Source: Pseudomonas cuatrocienegasensis
GTDB taxonomy: Bacteria > Pseudomonadota > Gammaproteobacteria > Pseudomonadales > Pseudomonadaceae
Assembly (NCBI RefSeq): GCF_900110925.1
Contig: NZ_FOFP01000007.1
Location: 181,189 to 245,188, forward strand
Length of the DNA: 64,000 nucleotides
Direction: 5' to 3'
A program made the position numbers and the translations under genes. Every line of letters starts with the position of its first letter. Positions within the stretch are counted from its first letter, which is position 1. Positions 1-9,039 of the stretch are shown piece by piece. The notes beneath the pieces were generated by a model. The model was not told where the DNA came from. It ran no database searches and saw nothing but the letters and a program-made list of their open reading frames with translations.

Positions 1-9
1 GAGGGTGTC

Positions 10-58
10 CCGGGTGTCGCTACGCTCGACCCAGGCTACGGCGCTGGCTGGCCGGTGT
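10..58. repeat. possible Pseudomonas intergenic repeat fragment
   Basis: Short palindrome-like sequence (gggtgtcgctacgctcgaccc) just downstream of the histidine kinase stop, at the window edge. It resembles dispersed intergenic repeats I recall from Pseudomonas genomes. Only one copy is visible, so this is tentative. Confidence 0.3.
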
Positions 59-67
59 GATCGGGGG

Positions 68-2143
68 TTATGGCGGCGCCGGCAGCATTTCGCCGACCTT
101 GCTGGCCAGGTCGGCCATGGAGAAGGGTTTGGTGATCATGTCCATATTGGCGCCGAGAAAGCTGGCGCGGATGGCGGCGTTCTCGGCGTAGCCGGTGATA
201 AACAGCACCGGCAAATGCGGGCGATGCTGGCGGGCGATTTCTGCCAGTTGGCGACCATTCATGCCCGGCAGGCCGACATCGGAAATCAGCAGGTCGATTG
301 CCACGTTCGAGACCAGGTGTTCGATCGCTACCCCCGGCTCGGCCGCGTCCAGGGTGTCGTAGCCCAGCTCGGTGAGCACGTCGCGCACCAGCAGACGTAC
401 CGTGGCGTCATCTTCTACCAACAGAATGCGTTGTCCTCGCCCGCTCGGAGAAGCCGGTTGCTCGCGGGCGAGGGGCTCGGCAGGGCCGTTGGCGGTGGGC
501 AGGTACAGGCGCACGGTGGTGCCGACACCCGGCTGGCTGAGTATCACCACATCGCCGTGGCTCTGCCGGGCAAAGCCGTACACCATCGACAAACCCAGCC
601 CGGTGCCCTGGCCCACGGGTTTGGTGGTGAAGAAGGGGTCGAAGACTTTCTCCAGCACCTGCGGGGTCATACCCGCGCCGCTGTCGGACAGGCTGATAAC
701 GATATAGGTACCGCTGGCCAGGTTAGGCCGCGCCGTGGGCGCGTCGGCGACGTGTACCTCCTGGGTGGTTTCCAGGGTCAGTTGGCCGCCAAAGGGCATG
801 GCGTCGCGGGCGTTGATCGCCAGGTTGAGGACGGCACTTTCGAGCTGGTTGGCGTCGGCGATCACCGGCGGCAGGTTGACCCCGTAAGCCGTGTGCAGGC
901 TGATGCGCTCATGCAAGGTGCGGCGGATCAGCTCTTCCAGCGAGTGCAGCAGTTCGCGCACATCGAGCGCCTTGGCATCCAGTGACTGCCGCCGGGAAAA
1001 CGCCAGCAGGCGCTGGGTCAACCCGGCGGCGCGGTTGGCCGAGGTGGCGGCGACCTCCATAAAGCGCGGCAGGTCGTCGACCCGGCCGGCGGCCAGGCGC
1101 CGTTTCATGATGTCCATGGCGCCGATGATGCCGGTCAACATGTTGTTGAAGTCGTGGGCGATGCCTCCGGTCAGTTGGCCCACCGCTTCCATTTTCTGGC
1201 TTTGCCGCAGGGCCGCTTCGGCCTGGGCACGGTTGTGCATTTCGCTGCTCAGCTCGGCGGTGCGCTCGGCGACTTTCGCCTCCAACGTGTCGGCGGTGTC
1301 GCGCAGGCCTTCCTCGACTTTCTTGCTGTCGGTGATGTCGAGCACGAACACATGGAAGCCATCCACTTCGCCAGTCGGTGTGCGTCGTGGCAGGTAACGG
1401 ATGTCGGCATCGCGACGGCTACCATCCTGGTGCGGCCATTGCCGTTGCAGGCGCGCCGGTTCGCCGGCCAGAGCGGCTTGCATCACCGGCAGGCGCGCTG
1501 CCAGGTCCTGGGGGCTGAACAGCTCGTTGACGTGGCGCCCGACAATCTCCTCGGGTGAGCGGTAGAACCAGTATTCATAAGCACGGTTGACGAAGCGGTA
1601 GCGCAGGTCCGTGTCGATAAAGGCGATCAGTACCGGCAGGGAGTCGGCGACCAGGCGTAATTCGCGCTCACTGGTCTGCAGGGCACGGCGGCTTTCGGCC
1701 AACTCGGCGAGCTGATCGCGGATCAACAGTTGCTTGACCCGTGAACGAATCGCCGAGGCTACGGCGCTCAAGAGCGATACGGCACTCAGCGGCCGCTCGA
1801 TCAGGATCACGTTGCTGGCGCTCTCCGGCAGACGCTTGCGCACCCGCTCGGTGTCGCCCAGACGCCCGGATTGGCGGGTGGCCAGAAGGATGAACGGCAG
1901 GTCCGACCAGGCCGGCTGGGCGTCGAGTACCTGACGCAGGGCGTGCATATCGCCCACCAGTGCCTCTTCGGTGACCAGCACAGCGCCTGTATCAGTGTCG
2001 ATGTGGTCCGCCAGGGTCTGCAGCGTTGGGCAGTTCAGGGTGCGGTAGCCTTTCTCCCCGAGCAGGCTGGCCAGGCTCTCGGCATCCCGACCGAAGGGCG
2101 CACTGATCAACACCTGCATGGGCTCGGTGCGGTTAACGGGCAA
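68..2143 (-). CDS. hybrid PAS sensor histidine kinase with C-terminal receiver
   Basis: This is a 691-residue soluble hybrid sensor kinase with no membrane segment. The N-terminal ~130 residues look like a receiver fold, but the acidic pocket is not recognisable and the phospho-Asp position reads VTEEAL, so it is probably a pseudo-receiver. A PAS domain (~165-275) is followed by a short coiled coil, a HisKA box (QKMEAVGQLTGGIAHDFNN, ~315) and an HATPase domain with N, G1 and G2 boxes (NLAINARDAM; GTGLGLSM). A genuine C-terminal receiver (~570-690) carries VEDD and an ISDVGLPGMNG phospho-Asp. The start overlaps the end of the upstream KaiC-like gene by 11 bases, so the two are co-expressed and plausibly act in one pathway. 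The signal and output are unknown. Confidence 0.9.
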   Translation of the reverse strand: MPVNRTEPMQVLISAPFGRDAESLASLLGEKGYRTLNCPTLQTLADHIDTDTGAVLVTEEALVGDMHALRQVLDAQPAWSDLPFILLATRQSGRLGDTERVRKRLPESASNVILIERPLSAVSLLSAVASAIRSRVKQLLIRDQLAELAESRRALQTSERELRLVADSLPVLIAFIDTDLRYRFVNRAYEYWFYRSPEEIVGRHVNELFSPQDLAARLPVMQAALAGEPARLQRQWPHQDGSRRDADIRYLPRRTPTGEVDGFHVFVLDITDSKKVEEGLRDTADTLEAKVAERTAELSSEMHNRAQAEAALRQSQKMEAVGQLTGGIAHDFNNMLTGIIGAMDIMKRRLAAGRVDDLPRFMEVAATSANRAAGLTQRLLAFSRRQSLDAKALDVRELLHSLEELIRRTLHERISLHTAYGVNLPPVIADANQLESAVLNLAINARDAMPFGGQLTLETTQEVHVADAPTARPNLASGTYIVISLSDSGAGMTPQVLEKVFDPFFTTKPVGQGTGLGLSMVYGFARQSHGDVVILSQPGVGTTVRLYLPTANGPAEPLAREQPASPSGRGQRILLVEDDATVRLLVRDVLTELGYDTLDAAEPGVAIEHLVSNVAIDLLISDVGLPGMNGRQLAEIARQHRPHLPVLFITGYAENAAIRASFLGANMDMITKPFSMADLASKVGEMLPAPP

Positions 2144-3641
2144 AGTCGTGGCTCCGGTTTTCCATCAACGGTGCCTGGTCGCCGTTGTATTCCGGGGTGC
2201 CGGTGAGCACGCCCCTGAAGCGCATCAGCGTCTCGCCAACGCGCACGCCGTGCTGGTCGACGCGTAGCTCGCGGATGCTGTCCTCATGCTGGCCGCCACG
2301 GTTCTTGATCACCGACACGGCCTTGCGGATGCGTCCCTGGGCCTCGAAGAAGCGCAGCAGCACCACGGCATCGGCGACATAGGAAATATTCAGGTTATCA
2401 GCGGTCATGTTACCTACCAGGCCGTGCTGCGGGTTGATCAGAAAGGTGCTGACCCCGCGCTGGCTGAGATAGGAGAGCAGTTCATGCATCTGCAGGATCA
2501 GCTGCTGCTCCTGGGGCATGGCCGCCAGGTAGCCGCTCAGGCTGTCGATCACGATCATCCGGCACTGGTGCTGCTCCACCGCGTTGCGCACCAGCCAGGC
2601 GAATTCGCCAGGCGACAGTTCGGCCGGGTCGATCTGGCGGATGTCCAACAGCCCATTGTCGATGTGTTGCTGCAACTGCAGGCCCATGCTGTCCGAGCGG
2701 ATCAGCATGGTGCCGATGCGTTCGTCGAACTCATAGACGGTGCAGCGCTCGCCGCGGCGGCAGGCCGCATCGATGTATTGCAGGGCCAGGCTGGTCTTGC
2801 CCGAACCCGCCGGCCCGGTGACCAGGGTGCTGGTGCCGCGCAGCGGGCCGCCGCCAAGCAACGCGTCCAGGCCTTTGACGCCGCTGGGTACCGGGTCACC
2901 GCTGAAGGCCACGTGGTGCTGGTTGGCCACCAGCCGCGGGTAAACCTGCAGGCCGCCGCGGCGAATGGCGAAGTCGTGCAGGCCGGCACAGAAGTCCACA
3001 CCGCGCAGCTTCTGCACCTGCAGGCGGCGGCGTGCTGCACCGAATTCCAGGGTCAGGCGCTCCAGGGTGATAACCCCGTGACACAGACTGTGCAAGTGCG
3101 CATCCCGCTCGCCATGGTTGCCGGTAAGGTCGTCGACCAGAAACACCGTGGCTTTACGCGGGGCGAAGAATTGCTTGAGCGCCAGCACCTGGCGACGGTA
3201 GCGCAGTGGATCCTGGGCCAACAGGCGCAGCTCCGACAGGCTGTCGAACACCACGCGCAGCGGGCGGATACGTTCGACCTGGTCCTGGATCAGGCGGATG
3301 GTGCCGCCGAGCTCCAGCTCCCAGGGGTGCAGGATCGATTGCTCGCGGCCATCGCCCAGCACCGCTTCGGCCGAGGCCAGCTCGAACAGGTCGATGCCGT
3401 CCAGAGACCAGTCATGGGACGCCGCTACGGCGTGCAACTCTTCACTGGTTTCCGACAAGGTGATGTACAGGCAGCGCTCGCCGCGAGCCACGCCCTCCAG
3501 CAGAAACTGCAGAGCCAGGGTGGTCTTGCCGGCGCCGGGCGAGCCTTCGAGCAGGTACAGACGTTCCGGCGGCAGACCGCCGCCGAGAATGCTGTCGAGT
3601 CCGTTACTGCCCGACGGTACCCGTGTGAGGGGGTGCATCAT
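2133..3641 (-). CDS. KaiC-like double-RecA ATPase
   Basis: This 502-residue protein has two tandem KaiC/RadA-type RecA domains, each with a Walker A (GSPGAGKTTLALQF near 38; GPAGSGKTSLALQY near 278) and a Walker B (VVFDSLSEL; MIVIDSLSGYLA). It matches the usual KaiC length. At the place of the cyanobacterial CII Ser-Thr phosphosites the sequence reads NISYVAD, so one Ser may be kept and the Thr is replaced by Tyr. No kaiA or kaiB is visible. The stop overlaps the start of the histidine kinase, forming a two-gene operon. In non-cyanobacteria such proteins are signalling ATPases often paired with kinases; a circadian role should not be assumed. The start is the first of two Met codons, preceded by AGAGG. 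Confidence 0.88.
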   Translation of the reverse strand: MMHPLTRVPSGSNGLDSILGGGLPPERLYLLEGSPGAGKTTLALQFLLEGVARGERCLYITLSETSEELHAVAASHDWSLDGIDLFELASAEAVLGDGREQSILHPWELELGGTIRLIQDQVERIRPLRVVFDSLSELRLLAQDPLRYRRQVLALKQFFAPRKATVFLVDDLTGNHGERDAHLHSLCHGVITLERLTLEFGAARRRLQVQKLRGVDFCAGLHDFAIRRGGLQVYPRLVANQHHVAFSGDPVPSGVKGLDALLGGGPLRGTSTLVTGPAGSGKTSLALQYIDAACRRGERCTVYEFDERIGTMLIRSDSMGLQLQQHIDNGLLDIRQIDPAELSPGEFAWLVRNAVEQHQCRMIVIDSLSGYLAAMPQEQQLILQMHELLSYLSQRGVSTFLINPQHGLVGNMTADNLNISYVADAVVLLRFFEAQGRIRKAVSVIKNRGGQHEDSIRELRVDQHGVRVGETLMRFRGVLTGTPEYNGDQAPLMENRSHDFAR

Positions 3642-3895
3642 TCATTGACCTCTCTGCGTGAGGTAAAGGTGCACGTGGCACCTTGAAGTACTCGGCAGCC
3701 GATGGTCCACAATCAGTGCCGACGGCAGGGGCAGTGCCAGGCGCGCTCTTGAGATGACGCCGACAACCCTGCTGAAAATCCGACCGCTAGCGGTTTTTCT
3801 TGTTCATTATTTTTGACAGGCGGATCGGATCGCATTGCCGCAGAGGGGCTGTTTTCAGCGCGTTGACAGGGGCCTGAGAGGGCGCAAACCTGGGG
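3642..3895. promoter_or_regulatory. intergenic region upstream of the kaiC-like operon
   Basis: A 254-base gap between two minus-strand genes must hold the kaiC-like promoter and the end of the DUF4917 transcript. The only visible structure is a short palindrome (ccgctagcgg followed by five T) near 3782-3797. No gene is supported here. Confidence 0.4.
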
Positions 3896-4909
3896 TTACG
3901 GCTTGGGCACCGGTACGCGCAGATCGGGGTGGCCCAGGGGATGACTGAGGGCATCGTAGAAGCGCAACTCGAGGTTCTGTTCGGCAAACAGCGCACTGTA
4001 ATGCTGCTTCTGCTGCAGGATAAACGCCGGGTTGTGCGGGTAGATGGAGATGGCCAGGGTCTGCAGTTGCGCCTGTTGCAGGGCGCGAACCAGGTGCTGG
4101 TCTTGCGCCGCCAGGCTATGGCCGAACAGGCACAGCGTGGCCTTGGGTTGCGCCAATTGGCTGTAGCAGAACGTCAGGTAGTCGCAGCTGCGGATGCTTC
4201 TGAGCTTGTCCGCGCTGCTGCCTTCGTTGACCAGCAGCGGAATATCGCCCAACTGGTTGATGGCAAAACTGGCCAGCAGGGTACTTTCCGAGGACTTGAG
4301 CATGCGCGTGCTGCCATCGACATTCTTCACCAACTGCATGCCGCCGTGCAGGTAGAGCAGGCGCGTGGCCTTGCCCTGGCGCTGGCAGTTAGTGGGGTCG
4401 AAGGTCGAGTCCGGGCCGCGGAACAGGTCGTCGAAGGCCTCCGGCGTCTGCTGGGCCGCCCAGTAAGTGAGCAGGTCGTAATTGCCCGAGTAGACAGTCT
4501 GGTACTGCGCCAGCGCCTGGCTGATCCGCGTCAGGCTGTCGGTCTGCATCAGGCTCCAGGGAATGTGCAGCGAGCGCACGGCATGGATCAGCGCTTCCTT
4601 GATGGCGAAGTAGCGATGGCGCGGCGACGAGGCATTGATGGTCAGTGCCGCATTGACCCGGATACTGCTTTTCAGCGCACTGAGTACCTGCTCGAAAATA
4701 CTGCTATCCAGCGCCCGGAATACGCTGAGTTCGGTCGGGCTGAGCGGGCGATTACGGGTGGTCTGGGCCTCGTCGAACAGCGAAAAGTAGGCGAACTTGC
4801 GCCACACCGCCAGGCTTGCGCCGTTACCGATCAGCAGTTCGCTAAAACCGATGCTGTCGTTCAGGGCGGTCCAGTCTTCCAGTTCCGCCGTCAGTGCCGG
4901 GAGTTCCAT
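3896..4909 (-). CDS. DUF4917 family protein
   Basis: This 337-residue soluble protein begins MELPALTAELEDW and contains the GNGASLAVW segment near its N terminus that I associate with DUF4917 (SIR2-like/Rossmann-like superfamily, function unknown). No signal peptide or membrane segment is visible. It stands alone, with gaps of about 90 bases to gspN and 254 bases to the KaiC-like gene. The start is preceded by GAGCAATT. I assign no function beyond the family. Confidence 0.7.
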   Translation of the reverse strand: MELPALTAELEDWTALNDSIGFSELLIGNGASLAVWRKFAYFSLFDEAQTTRNRPLSPTELSVFRALDSSIFEQVLSALKSSIRVNAALTINASSPRHRYFAIKEALIHAVRSLHIPWSLMQTDSLTRISQALAQYQTVYSGNYDLLTYWAAQQTPEAFDDLFRGPDSTFDPTNCQRQGKATRLLYLHGGMQLVKNVDGSTRMLKSSESTLLASFAINQLGDIPLLVNEGSSADKLRSIRSCDYLTFCYSQLAQPKATLCLFGHSLAAQDQHLVRALQQAQLQTLAISIYPHNPAFILQQKQHYSALFAEQNLELRFYDALSHPLGHPDLRVPVPKP

Positions 4910-5001
4910 AATTGCTCGTTGTCGCCTTGGGCCAGAGGAGTGCAGGGCGCGACTTTAACATGGGCGGGGAGCGGCTCGGCGCTAACGCTGTACGGCTGTG
5001 G

Positions 5002-5673
5002 CTACCACGTGAAGCGCGTCTGAAACGCCTGCTGGCCTTGCTCGAGCACGCCAATCTGGCGTAACAGGCCGCTCAGTTGGCTGTTGCTCGCCACTCGCCC
5101 GTCGATCTCGGTTGTGCGCGCTGCAAGCTGTACATCCACGGCAATCTGGTGTTGGCCGGCGCGTTCGAGGCGCGCCAGCAGATGAGTGTGGTCCTGGCAG
5201 TCCAGCGTCAACTCAGCCTGGCCCAATGGCATGGTCCAGGGGGCCAGCAGGTCGAGTTGGGTGGCGCGCAGGCTGCCCGTGCTGGACAGGCAGCGCCGGC
5301 CGCGTCCGCTGACTTCGATATGACCTTGCCAGTCGCCTTCCAGGCTAAAGGGCTGTTCGGGGGTTACCAGGCTGCCAGCGTCTTTGAGGCGCGCTTGCCA
5401 CTGCCAGGGCCAGCCCTCTATCTGCAGGTGCCATTGCCGTTGCAGTGCGCCGGCACGCACCTCGGCACGTGGGCCGACCAACGCCAGTTGCCAGCTCACC
5501 GGCCCCAGTGGCCCGAGCTGCGCGGCCTGGCCTTGCCATAGGCTGCCGCTCAGCGCCTGGGGCTGCCAGCCGTCTGGCCAGTTGACCCAGCGCGCCCAGA
5601 ACGACACAGGAGCGCCCAGCAGCAAGGCCCCAGAGAAAACCGCAACGGCCCAGAGGATGGCCCAGCGCTTCAT
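5002..5673 (-). CDS. gspN: type II secretion system protein N
   Basis: This 223-residue protein has one N-terminal membrane anchor (AILWAVAVFSGALLLG) followed by a beta-rich periplasmic domain, including the typical WARWVNWPDGWQ stretch. It matches GspN/XcpN, an accessory inner-membrane component of some T2SSs. It is the last gene of the operon, and its ATG overlaps the gspM stop by 4 bases. Family membership is clear from fold pattern and position; its exact role in secretion is less well defined than for the core components. Confidence 0.85.
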   Translation of the reverse strand: MKRWAILWAVAVFSGALLLGAPVSFWARWVNWPDGWQPQALSGSLWQGQAAQLGPLGPVSWQLALVGPRAEVRAGALQRQWHLQIEGWPWQWQARLKDAGSLVTPEQPFSLEGDWQGHIEVSGRGRRCLSSTGSLRATQLDLLAPWTMPLGQAELTLDCQDHTHLLARLERAGQHQIAVDVQLAARTTEIDGRVASNSQLSGLLRQIGVLEQGQQAFQTRFTW

Positions 5674-6107
5674 GGCTGCGCCGCTCCCAGGCGCGGGCGC
5701 AGGTGGAGGTCGAAGCGCAAGCCTTCGGCGTCTTTGCTCAGATTCCAGTCGTCAGCCCGCCAGCCACGGGTACTGGCGCGGGTGATAAAGCCGGCAAGTG
5801 CATCGGTGCGTTCCATACGCCCTGCGAGCTGCCAGGTGGCGCCGTCGCCGCGCACTTCGGTGAGCACCAGGGCGGACGCGCTCGCCAGGCGTCCCCAGTC
5901 GTCGGCGACCATGGCCTGGGTGGTCGGCAGTGCGCGGGCCTGGCTGGCCAGTGTCTGCCAATGCCGCGCGGTGTGCCAGGCGGTGTACAGCGGGCGCGCC
6001 GCGACATACATCGCCATCAGGGCGACCACTAACCAGCCGATGGCCAGCAGCCGTTTGCGCGCGGCTGGGAGCGCCTGCCAGTGGTTGTGCAGCGCTGCGA
6101 ACTTCAT
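5670..6107 (-). CDS. gspM: type II secretion system protein M
   Basis: This 145-residue protein has a short cytoplasmic N terminus, one membrane helix (LLAIGWLVVALMAMYVAA) and a small periplasmic ferredoxin-like domain, the architecture of GspM/XcpZ, which dimerises with GspL in the inner-membrane platform. It overlaps gspL and gspN by ATGA junctions. The sequence is divergent, so the call leans on architecture and position between gspL and gspN. Confidence 0.88.
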   Translation of the reverse strand: MKFAALHNHWQALPAARKRLLAIGWLVVALMAMYVAARPLYTAWHTARHWQTLASQARALPTTQAMVADDWGRLASASALVLTEVRGDGATWQLAGRMERTDALAGFITRASTRGWRADDWNLSKDAEGLRFDLHLRPRLGAAQP

Positions 6108-7210
6108 GCCTCACTCCCTTCAAGGTCCACGCGCACGGTCAGGCTTTCGCCCTCCCGTGTGAGGGTTACGCTACCGCCGATTTCTCGCCCCAGGGTTTGC
6201 CAGCGGGCCGTGTCGGCCAGGGCATCGTCGTGACCGGAGAGCGTCACATACCAGTGCCTGCCGTCAAAGCCGAGTGCCTGCAGCGCCCAGTCAGGATGCT
6301 CGCTTAACCAGCCGTTGAGCGTTTGGCTCCAGGCCGCCACTTGTTGTTGACGCACCTGCCAATGCTGCTCCTCGCGTTGCGCGCGGCGCAGGCGACTCTG
6401 CGCCTGTTGCAGGGTGCTGGATGCGCCAAACTGCTGGGCCAGCGCGGCGCGCGCCTGGCTGCCTTGCTGCCAGGTGGTGCCAGCCATGAGCACCGCCCAG
6501 AGTAGCGCCAGCCCCAGGCAAGTGCCCGCCAGGCGGCGCGCGGTTCGCCAGTCGTGGCCACCTGTTGCCCGCCTTGGCCGCGTAACCGGCACCAGGCTGG
6601 GCAGTTTATCCAGCGGGCCGTCCGGGCCGGGCGCGACCGCTCGCGGGGCGGCGCCCGTCGCGGCGAGGCCCGCCGCCAGCACCCTGGGCAGTGCCAGCCA
6701 GTGCTGCGCGCCTTGCTCATCGGCCTGTACCTGGCAGACATAGTCCGCTACAGACCAGGCTAGGGTCTGGCCGGGCTGCTGCGGTGGGCACAGCTGGAAC
6801 TCGCTCCAGTAGCGCTCCAGGGTGATGCCCAGCGTGTCGGCTTGCTGTTGCCAGCGCGCCAACCGGGCACGCTCCAGCGCCACCAGTTGCAGCCGCGTGT
6901 CACGCCGGCCAACGCAGCCGATCAGCACGGCCTCGGGCGCTTGTAACAGGCGATCTTCCAGCAACAGTGGCCATTCGGCTGGGCGTATACCCGGCGGCGC
7001 GCTGATTTCAAAGTAACTGACGGCATCGGCAGGGATCAGCAACGCGCAACGCAGCGCTTGCCAACCCGCTGGCGGGGGCCAGTCGGCCTGCTCAATCACG
7101 GCGCCGTTGTGCCAGTGCAGCCACTGCCAGGACCGTGCTTCATCCGGGCGTAGCAGCAACCAGGTATCAGGGCGGGGGCGCTGCCTGGCGCGGAAAAATC
7201 GCTTAATCAT
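6104..7210 (-). CDS. gspL: type II secretion system protein L
   Basis: This 368-residue inner-membrane platform protein links the GspE ATPase to the pseudopilus machinery. It has an actin-like cytoplasmic domain (~1-215), one membrane helix (~235-255, LAGTCLGLALLWAVLMAG) and a periplasmic coiled coil plus ferredoxin-like domain with GspM. A longer reading is possible, but the start MIKRFFRARQ at 7210 overlaps the gspJ stop by an ATGA junction like the rest of the operon, so I chose it. gspK would normally lie between gspJ and gspL; here the two are fused by the overlap and gspK is elsewhere. Confidence 0.92.
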   Translation of the reverse strand: MIKRFFRARQRPRPDTWLLLRPDEARSWQWLHWHNGAVIEQADWPPPAGWQALRCALLIPADAVSYFEISAPPGIRPAEWPLLLEDRLLQAPEAVLIGCVGRRDTRLQLVALERARLARWQQQADTLGITLERYWSEFQLCPPQQPGQTLAWSVADYVCQVQADEQGAQHWLALPRVLAAGLAATGAAPRAVAPGPDGPLDKLPSLVPVTRPRRATGGHDWRTARRLAGTCLGLALLWAVLMAGTTWQQGSQARAALAQQFGASSTLQQAQSRLRRAQREEQHWQVRQQQVAAWSQTLNGWLSEHPDWALQALGFDGRHWYVTLSGHDDALADTARWQTLGREIGGSVTLTREGESLTVRVDLEGSEA

Positions 7211-7794
7211 GGGCGCAGATCCGGCAAGGCAAAGGTGCAGACATAGGGTTCTCCCTGATACTGGAAGTCGATGCGTACGCCTAGGTTCGGTTGGGCGGCG
7301 ATCTGTGAGGGGTAGGCCAGCCAGCGCTGGCCCTGACGAAAACTCAGTTGCACCTGCGCGACTGGGGCGAGGGCCTCGCGCAGCACCCAACGTGGCGTAC
7401 CCGTGGCGTACAGGTCATCGCTGCTGTACAGCGCCAACTGCTGCGTATCGGGCTGGTAGCGCAGGCGTTGGCGTTGCAGGCGGGTTGTACCGGCGCTCGG
7501 CGGCCAGGCGCTGAGGGCGGTCCACTGCAATTGGTGCAGGCTCGCTTGCCAGTCGAGCCAGGCCAGCGGCAGGGGCAGGCGCTGTTCATACAATTGGCGC
7601 AGGCTGATGCCATCGAAGCGCGACTCCAGCGCCAGGCAGAACGACAGCACACTGGGGCGCTCGGCCGTCACCAGGCGCTCGCGCACCTGCAGCCAGCTAT
7701 TGACCAGCGCTGCCAGGAGCAGGCCGAGGACCACGGTCAAGGCCATGGCAACCATCAGCTCGATCAGGGTCAGGCCCCGCTGCCGGCTGTTCAT
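7207..7794 (-). CDS. gspJ: type II secretion minor pseudopilin J
   Basis: This 195-residue type IV pilin-like protein has a prepilin peptidase site RQRG|LTLIELMVAMALTVV, with Gly -1 and Glu +5 of the mature chain, followed by a hydrophobic helix and a globular domain of typical GspJ length. It forms the pseudopilus tip with GspI and GspK. The start MNSRQRG at 7794 overlaps the gspI stop by 4 bases; upstream in-frame sequence is the shadow of gspI. Processing would need a prepilin peptidase encoded elsewhere, because no gspO/pilD is in the window. Confidence 0.92.
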   Translation of the reverse strand: MNSRQRGLTLIELMVAMALTVVLGLLLAALVNSWLQVRERLVTAERPSVLSFCLALESRFDGISLRQLYEQRLPLPLAWLDWQASLHQLQWTALSAWPPSAGTTRLQRQRLRYQPDTQQLALYSSDDLYATGTPRWVLREALAPVAQVQLSFRQGQRWLAYPSQIAAQPNLGVRIDFQYQGEPYVCTFALPDLRP

Positions 7795-8150
7795 GGGCGT
7801 TGCAAAAATACGCTGAAGTGTCCCAGGGGGCGCGCGGCGGCGTCCTCCAGGGTCAGCTCGCCACGGCGCAGGTTGGCAATGCCGGTGTAGCTCAGGCTCA
7901 TGCGCCAGTGGCAGCTTTGCGGCCCTTGGCGCAGCTCGCCCTGTACCTGGTCGATCTGCGGCCAGTAGTCTTCGACCTCGAAGCGGGCGATCAGCTCGCG
8001 CGCACAGAGCGTGCCCAATTGCCGGTCGCGCACTGCCAGGTGACCGTCGATGCGCTGGCGCAGCACGGTACTCACCATGATCGCCAGGGTCGCGGCGATC
8101 ATCAGGGCCACCATAACTTCCAGCAGGGTGAAGCCGCGGTTGTCCTTCAT
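7791..8150 (-). CDS. gspI: type II secretion minor pseudopilin I
   Basis: This 119-residue pseudopilin has the cleavage motif NRG|FTLLEVMVALMIAATLA and the small globular domain typical of GspI/XcpV, which nucleates the tip complex. The start MKDNRG at 8150 overlaps the gspH stop by one base (TGATG), and its stop overlaps gspJ. It lies in the normal G-H-I-J order. Confidence 0.93.
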   Translation of the reverse strand: MKDNRGFTLLEVMVALMIAATLAIMVSTVLRQRIDGHLAVRDRQLGTLCARELIARFEVEDYWPQIDQVQGELRQGPQSCHWRMSLSYTGIANLRRGELTLEDAAARPLGHFSVFLQRP

Positions 8151-8587
8151 CACTCGACCTGCAGCGCGCCATCGCCGCTCCAGCGCCAGTGCGCCTGCCC
8201 ATCCGGCCACTGCCAGTGCAGGCTGGCCGGGCGGGCGATGCCGGTTGGGGTGAAGATCACCCAGGGCTCTGTAGACTGCTCTGGGGTTGGCCGCACGTGC
8301 TGCGGCCAGGAGCCGGCGAGTGGTTGCGTGCGCCAGCGCTGCGCACCCTCCTGGCGGGCAGGCTCGAAACGTGCCGGGCCTTGTTGAGTCCAGCCCAGGC
8401 CGATGATCTGGCCGCTGTCGCGGGCACGGGCATCGAGGGCGCTTGCCTGTTCAGCCAGGCGCTGCAAGGCGTCGGCGGCCAGGGTTTCGCCCCGCGCCAG
8501 CCAGGCCACACTGATAGCCGTAAGCAGCCCGACAATCAGCAGCACCAGCAGCAGCTCCAGCAGGGTGAAGCCGGCAGCTCTTGGCAT
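8150..8587 (-). CDS. gspH: type II secretion minor pseudopilin H
   Basis: This 145-residue pseudopilin begins MPRAAG|FTLLELLLVLLIVGLL, a standard prepilin cleavage site with Glu +5, followed by a GspH-type domain. It is translationally coupled to gspG (TGATG overlap) and to gspI. Confidence 0.93.
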   Translation of the reverse strand: MPRAAGFTLLELLLVLLIVGLLTAISVAWLARGETLAADALQRLAEQASALDARARDSGQIIGLGWTQQGPARFEPARQEGAQRWRTQPLAGSWPQHVRPTPEQSTEPWVIFTPTGIARPASLHWQWPDGQAHWRWSGDGALQVE

Positions 8588-9027
8588 CAGAGGTCCCAGT
8601 TACCGATGTCGGCGTCGGTGTCCGTGCCGCCTTCCACGCCATCGGCGCCCAGCGAGTAGACGTCGAAGCGACCGTGTTGGCCCGGCGCGCGGTACTGATA
8701 AGCCGCGCCCCAGGGGTCTGTGGGCAGGCGGCGAATGTAGCCGTCGGTGCGCCAGGCGCGCGGCAGCGGTTCGCTGGTCGGGCGCTCGATCAACGCCTTG
8801 AGGCCCTGCTCGGCGGTTGGGTAGCGCAGGTTTTCCAGGCGATAGAGGTCGAGCGCCTGCTCCAGGGTCGACAGGTCGGCGCGCACCTTTTGCTGCATCG
8901 CCTGGTCCTGATTGCCCAGGACGTTGGGCGCGACTATGGCCACCAGCAGGCCGATGATGAAAATCACCACCATGATTTCCATCAGGGTAAAGCCGCGTTG
9001 CCGCGGCTGGGCGGAATATGCGTGCAT
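8587..9027 (-). CDS. gspG: type II secretion major pseudopilin G
   Basis: The 146-residue major pseudopilin has cleavage motif RQRG|FTLMEIMVVIFIIGLLV, then the conserved GspG elements: LYRLENLRYPTAEQGLKAL, RRLPTDPWGAAYQY, and an acidic C-terminal SLGADGVEGGTDTDADIGNW that binds calcium in the family. It polymerises into the pseudopilus that pushes substrates through GspD. It is separated from gspF by 12 bases. Confidence 0.96.
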   Translation of the reverse strand: MHAYSAQPRQRGFTLMEIMVVIFIIGLLVAIVAPNVLGNQDQAMQQKVRADLSTLEQALDLYRLENLRYPTAEQGLKALIERPTSEPLPRAWRTDGYIRRLPTDPWGAAYQYRAPGQHGRFDVYSLGADGVEGGTDTDADIGNWDL

Positions 9028-9039
9028 GGGATGGGTCTC

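Noticed and set aside
2286..3686. Long open frame on the plus strand opposite the KaiC-like gene
   Set aside because: It is an antisense shadow of a GC-rich gene; its product has no domain and a Gln/Ala/Val-rich composition.
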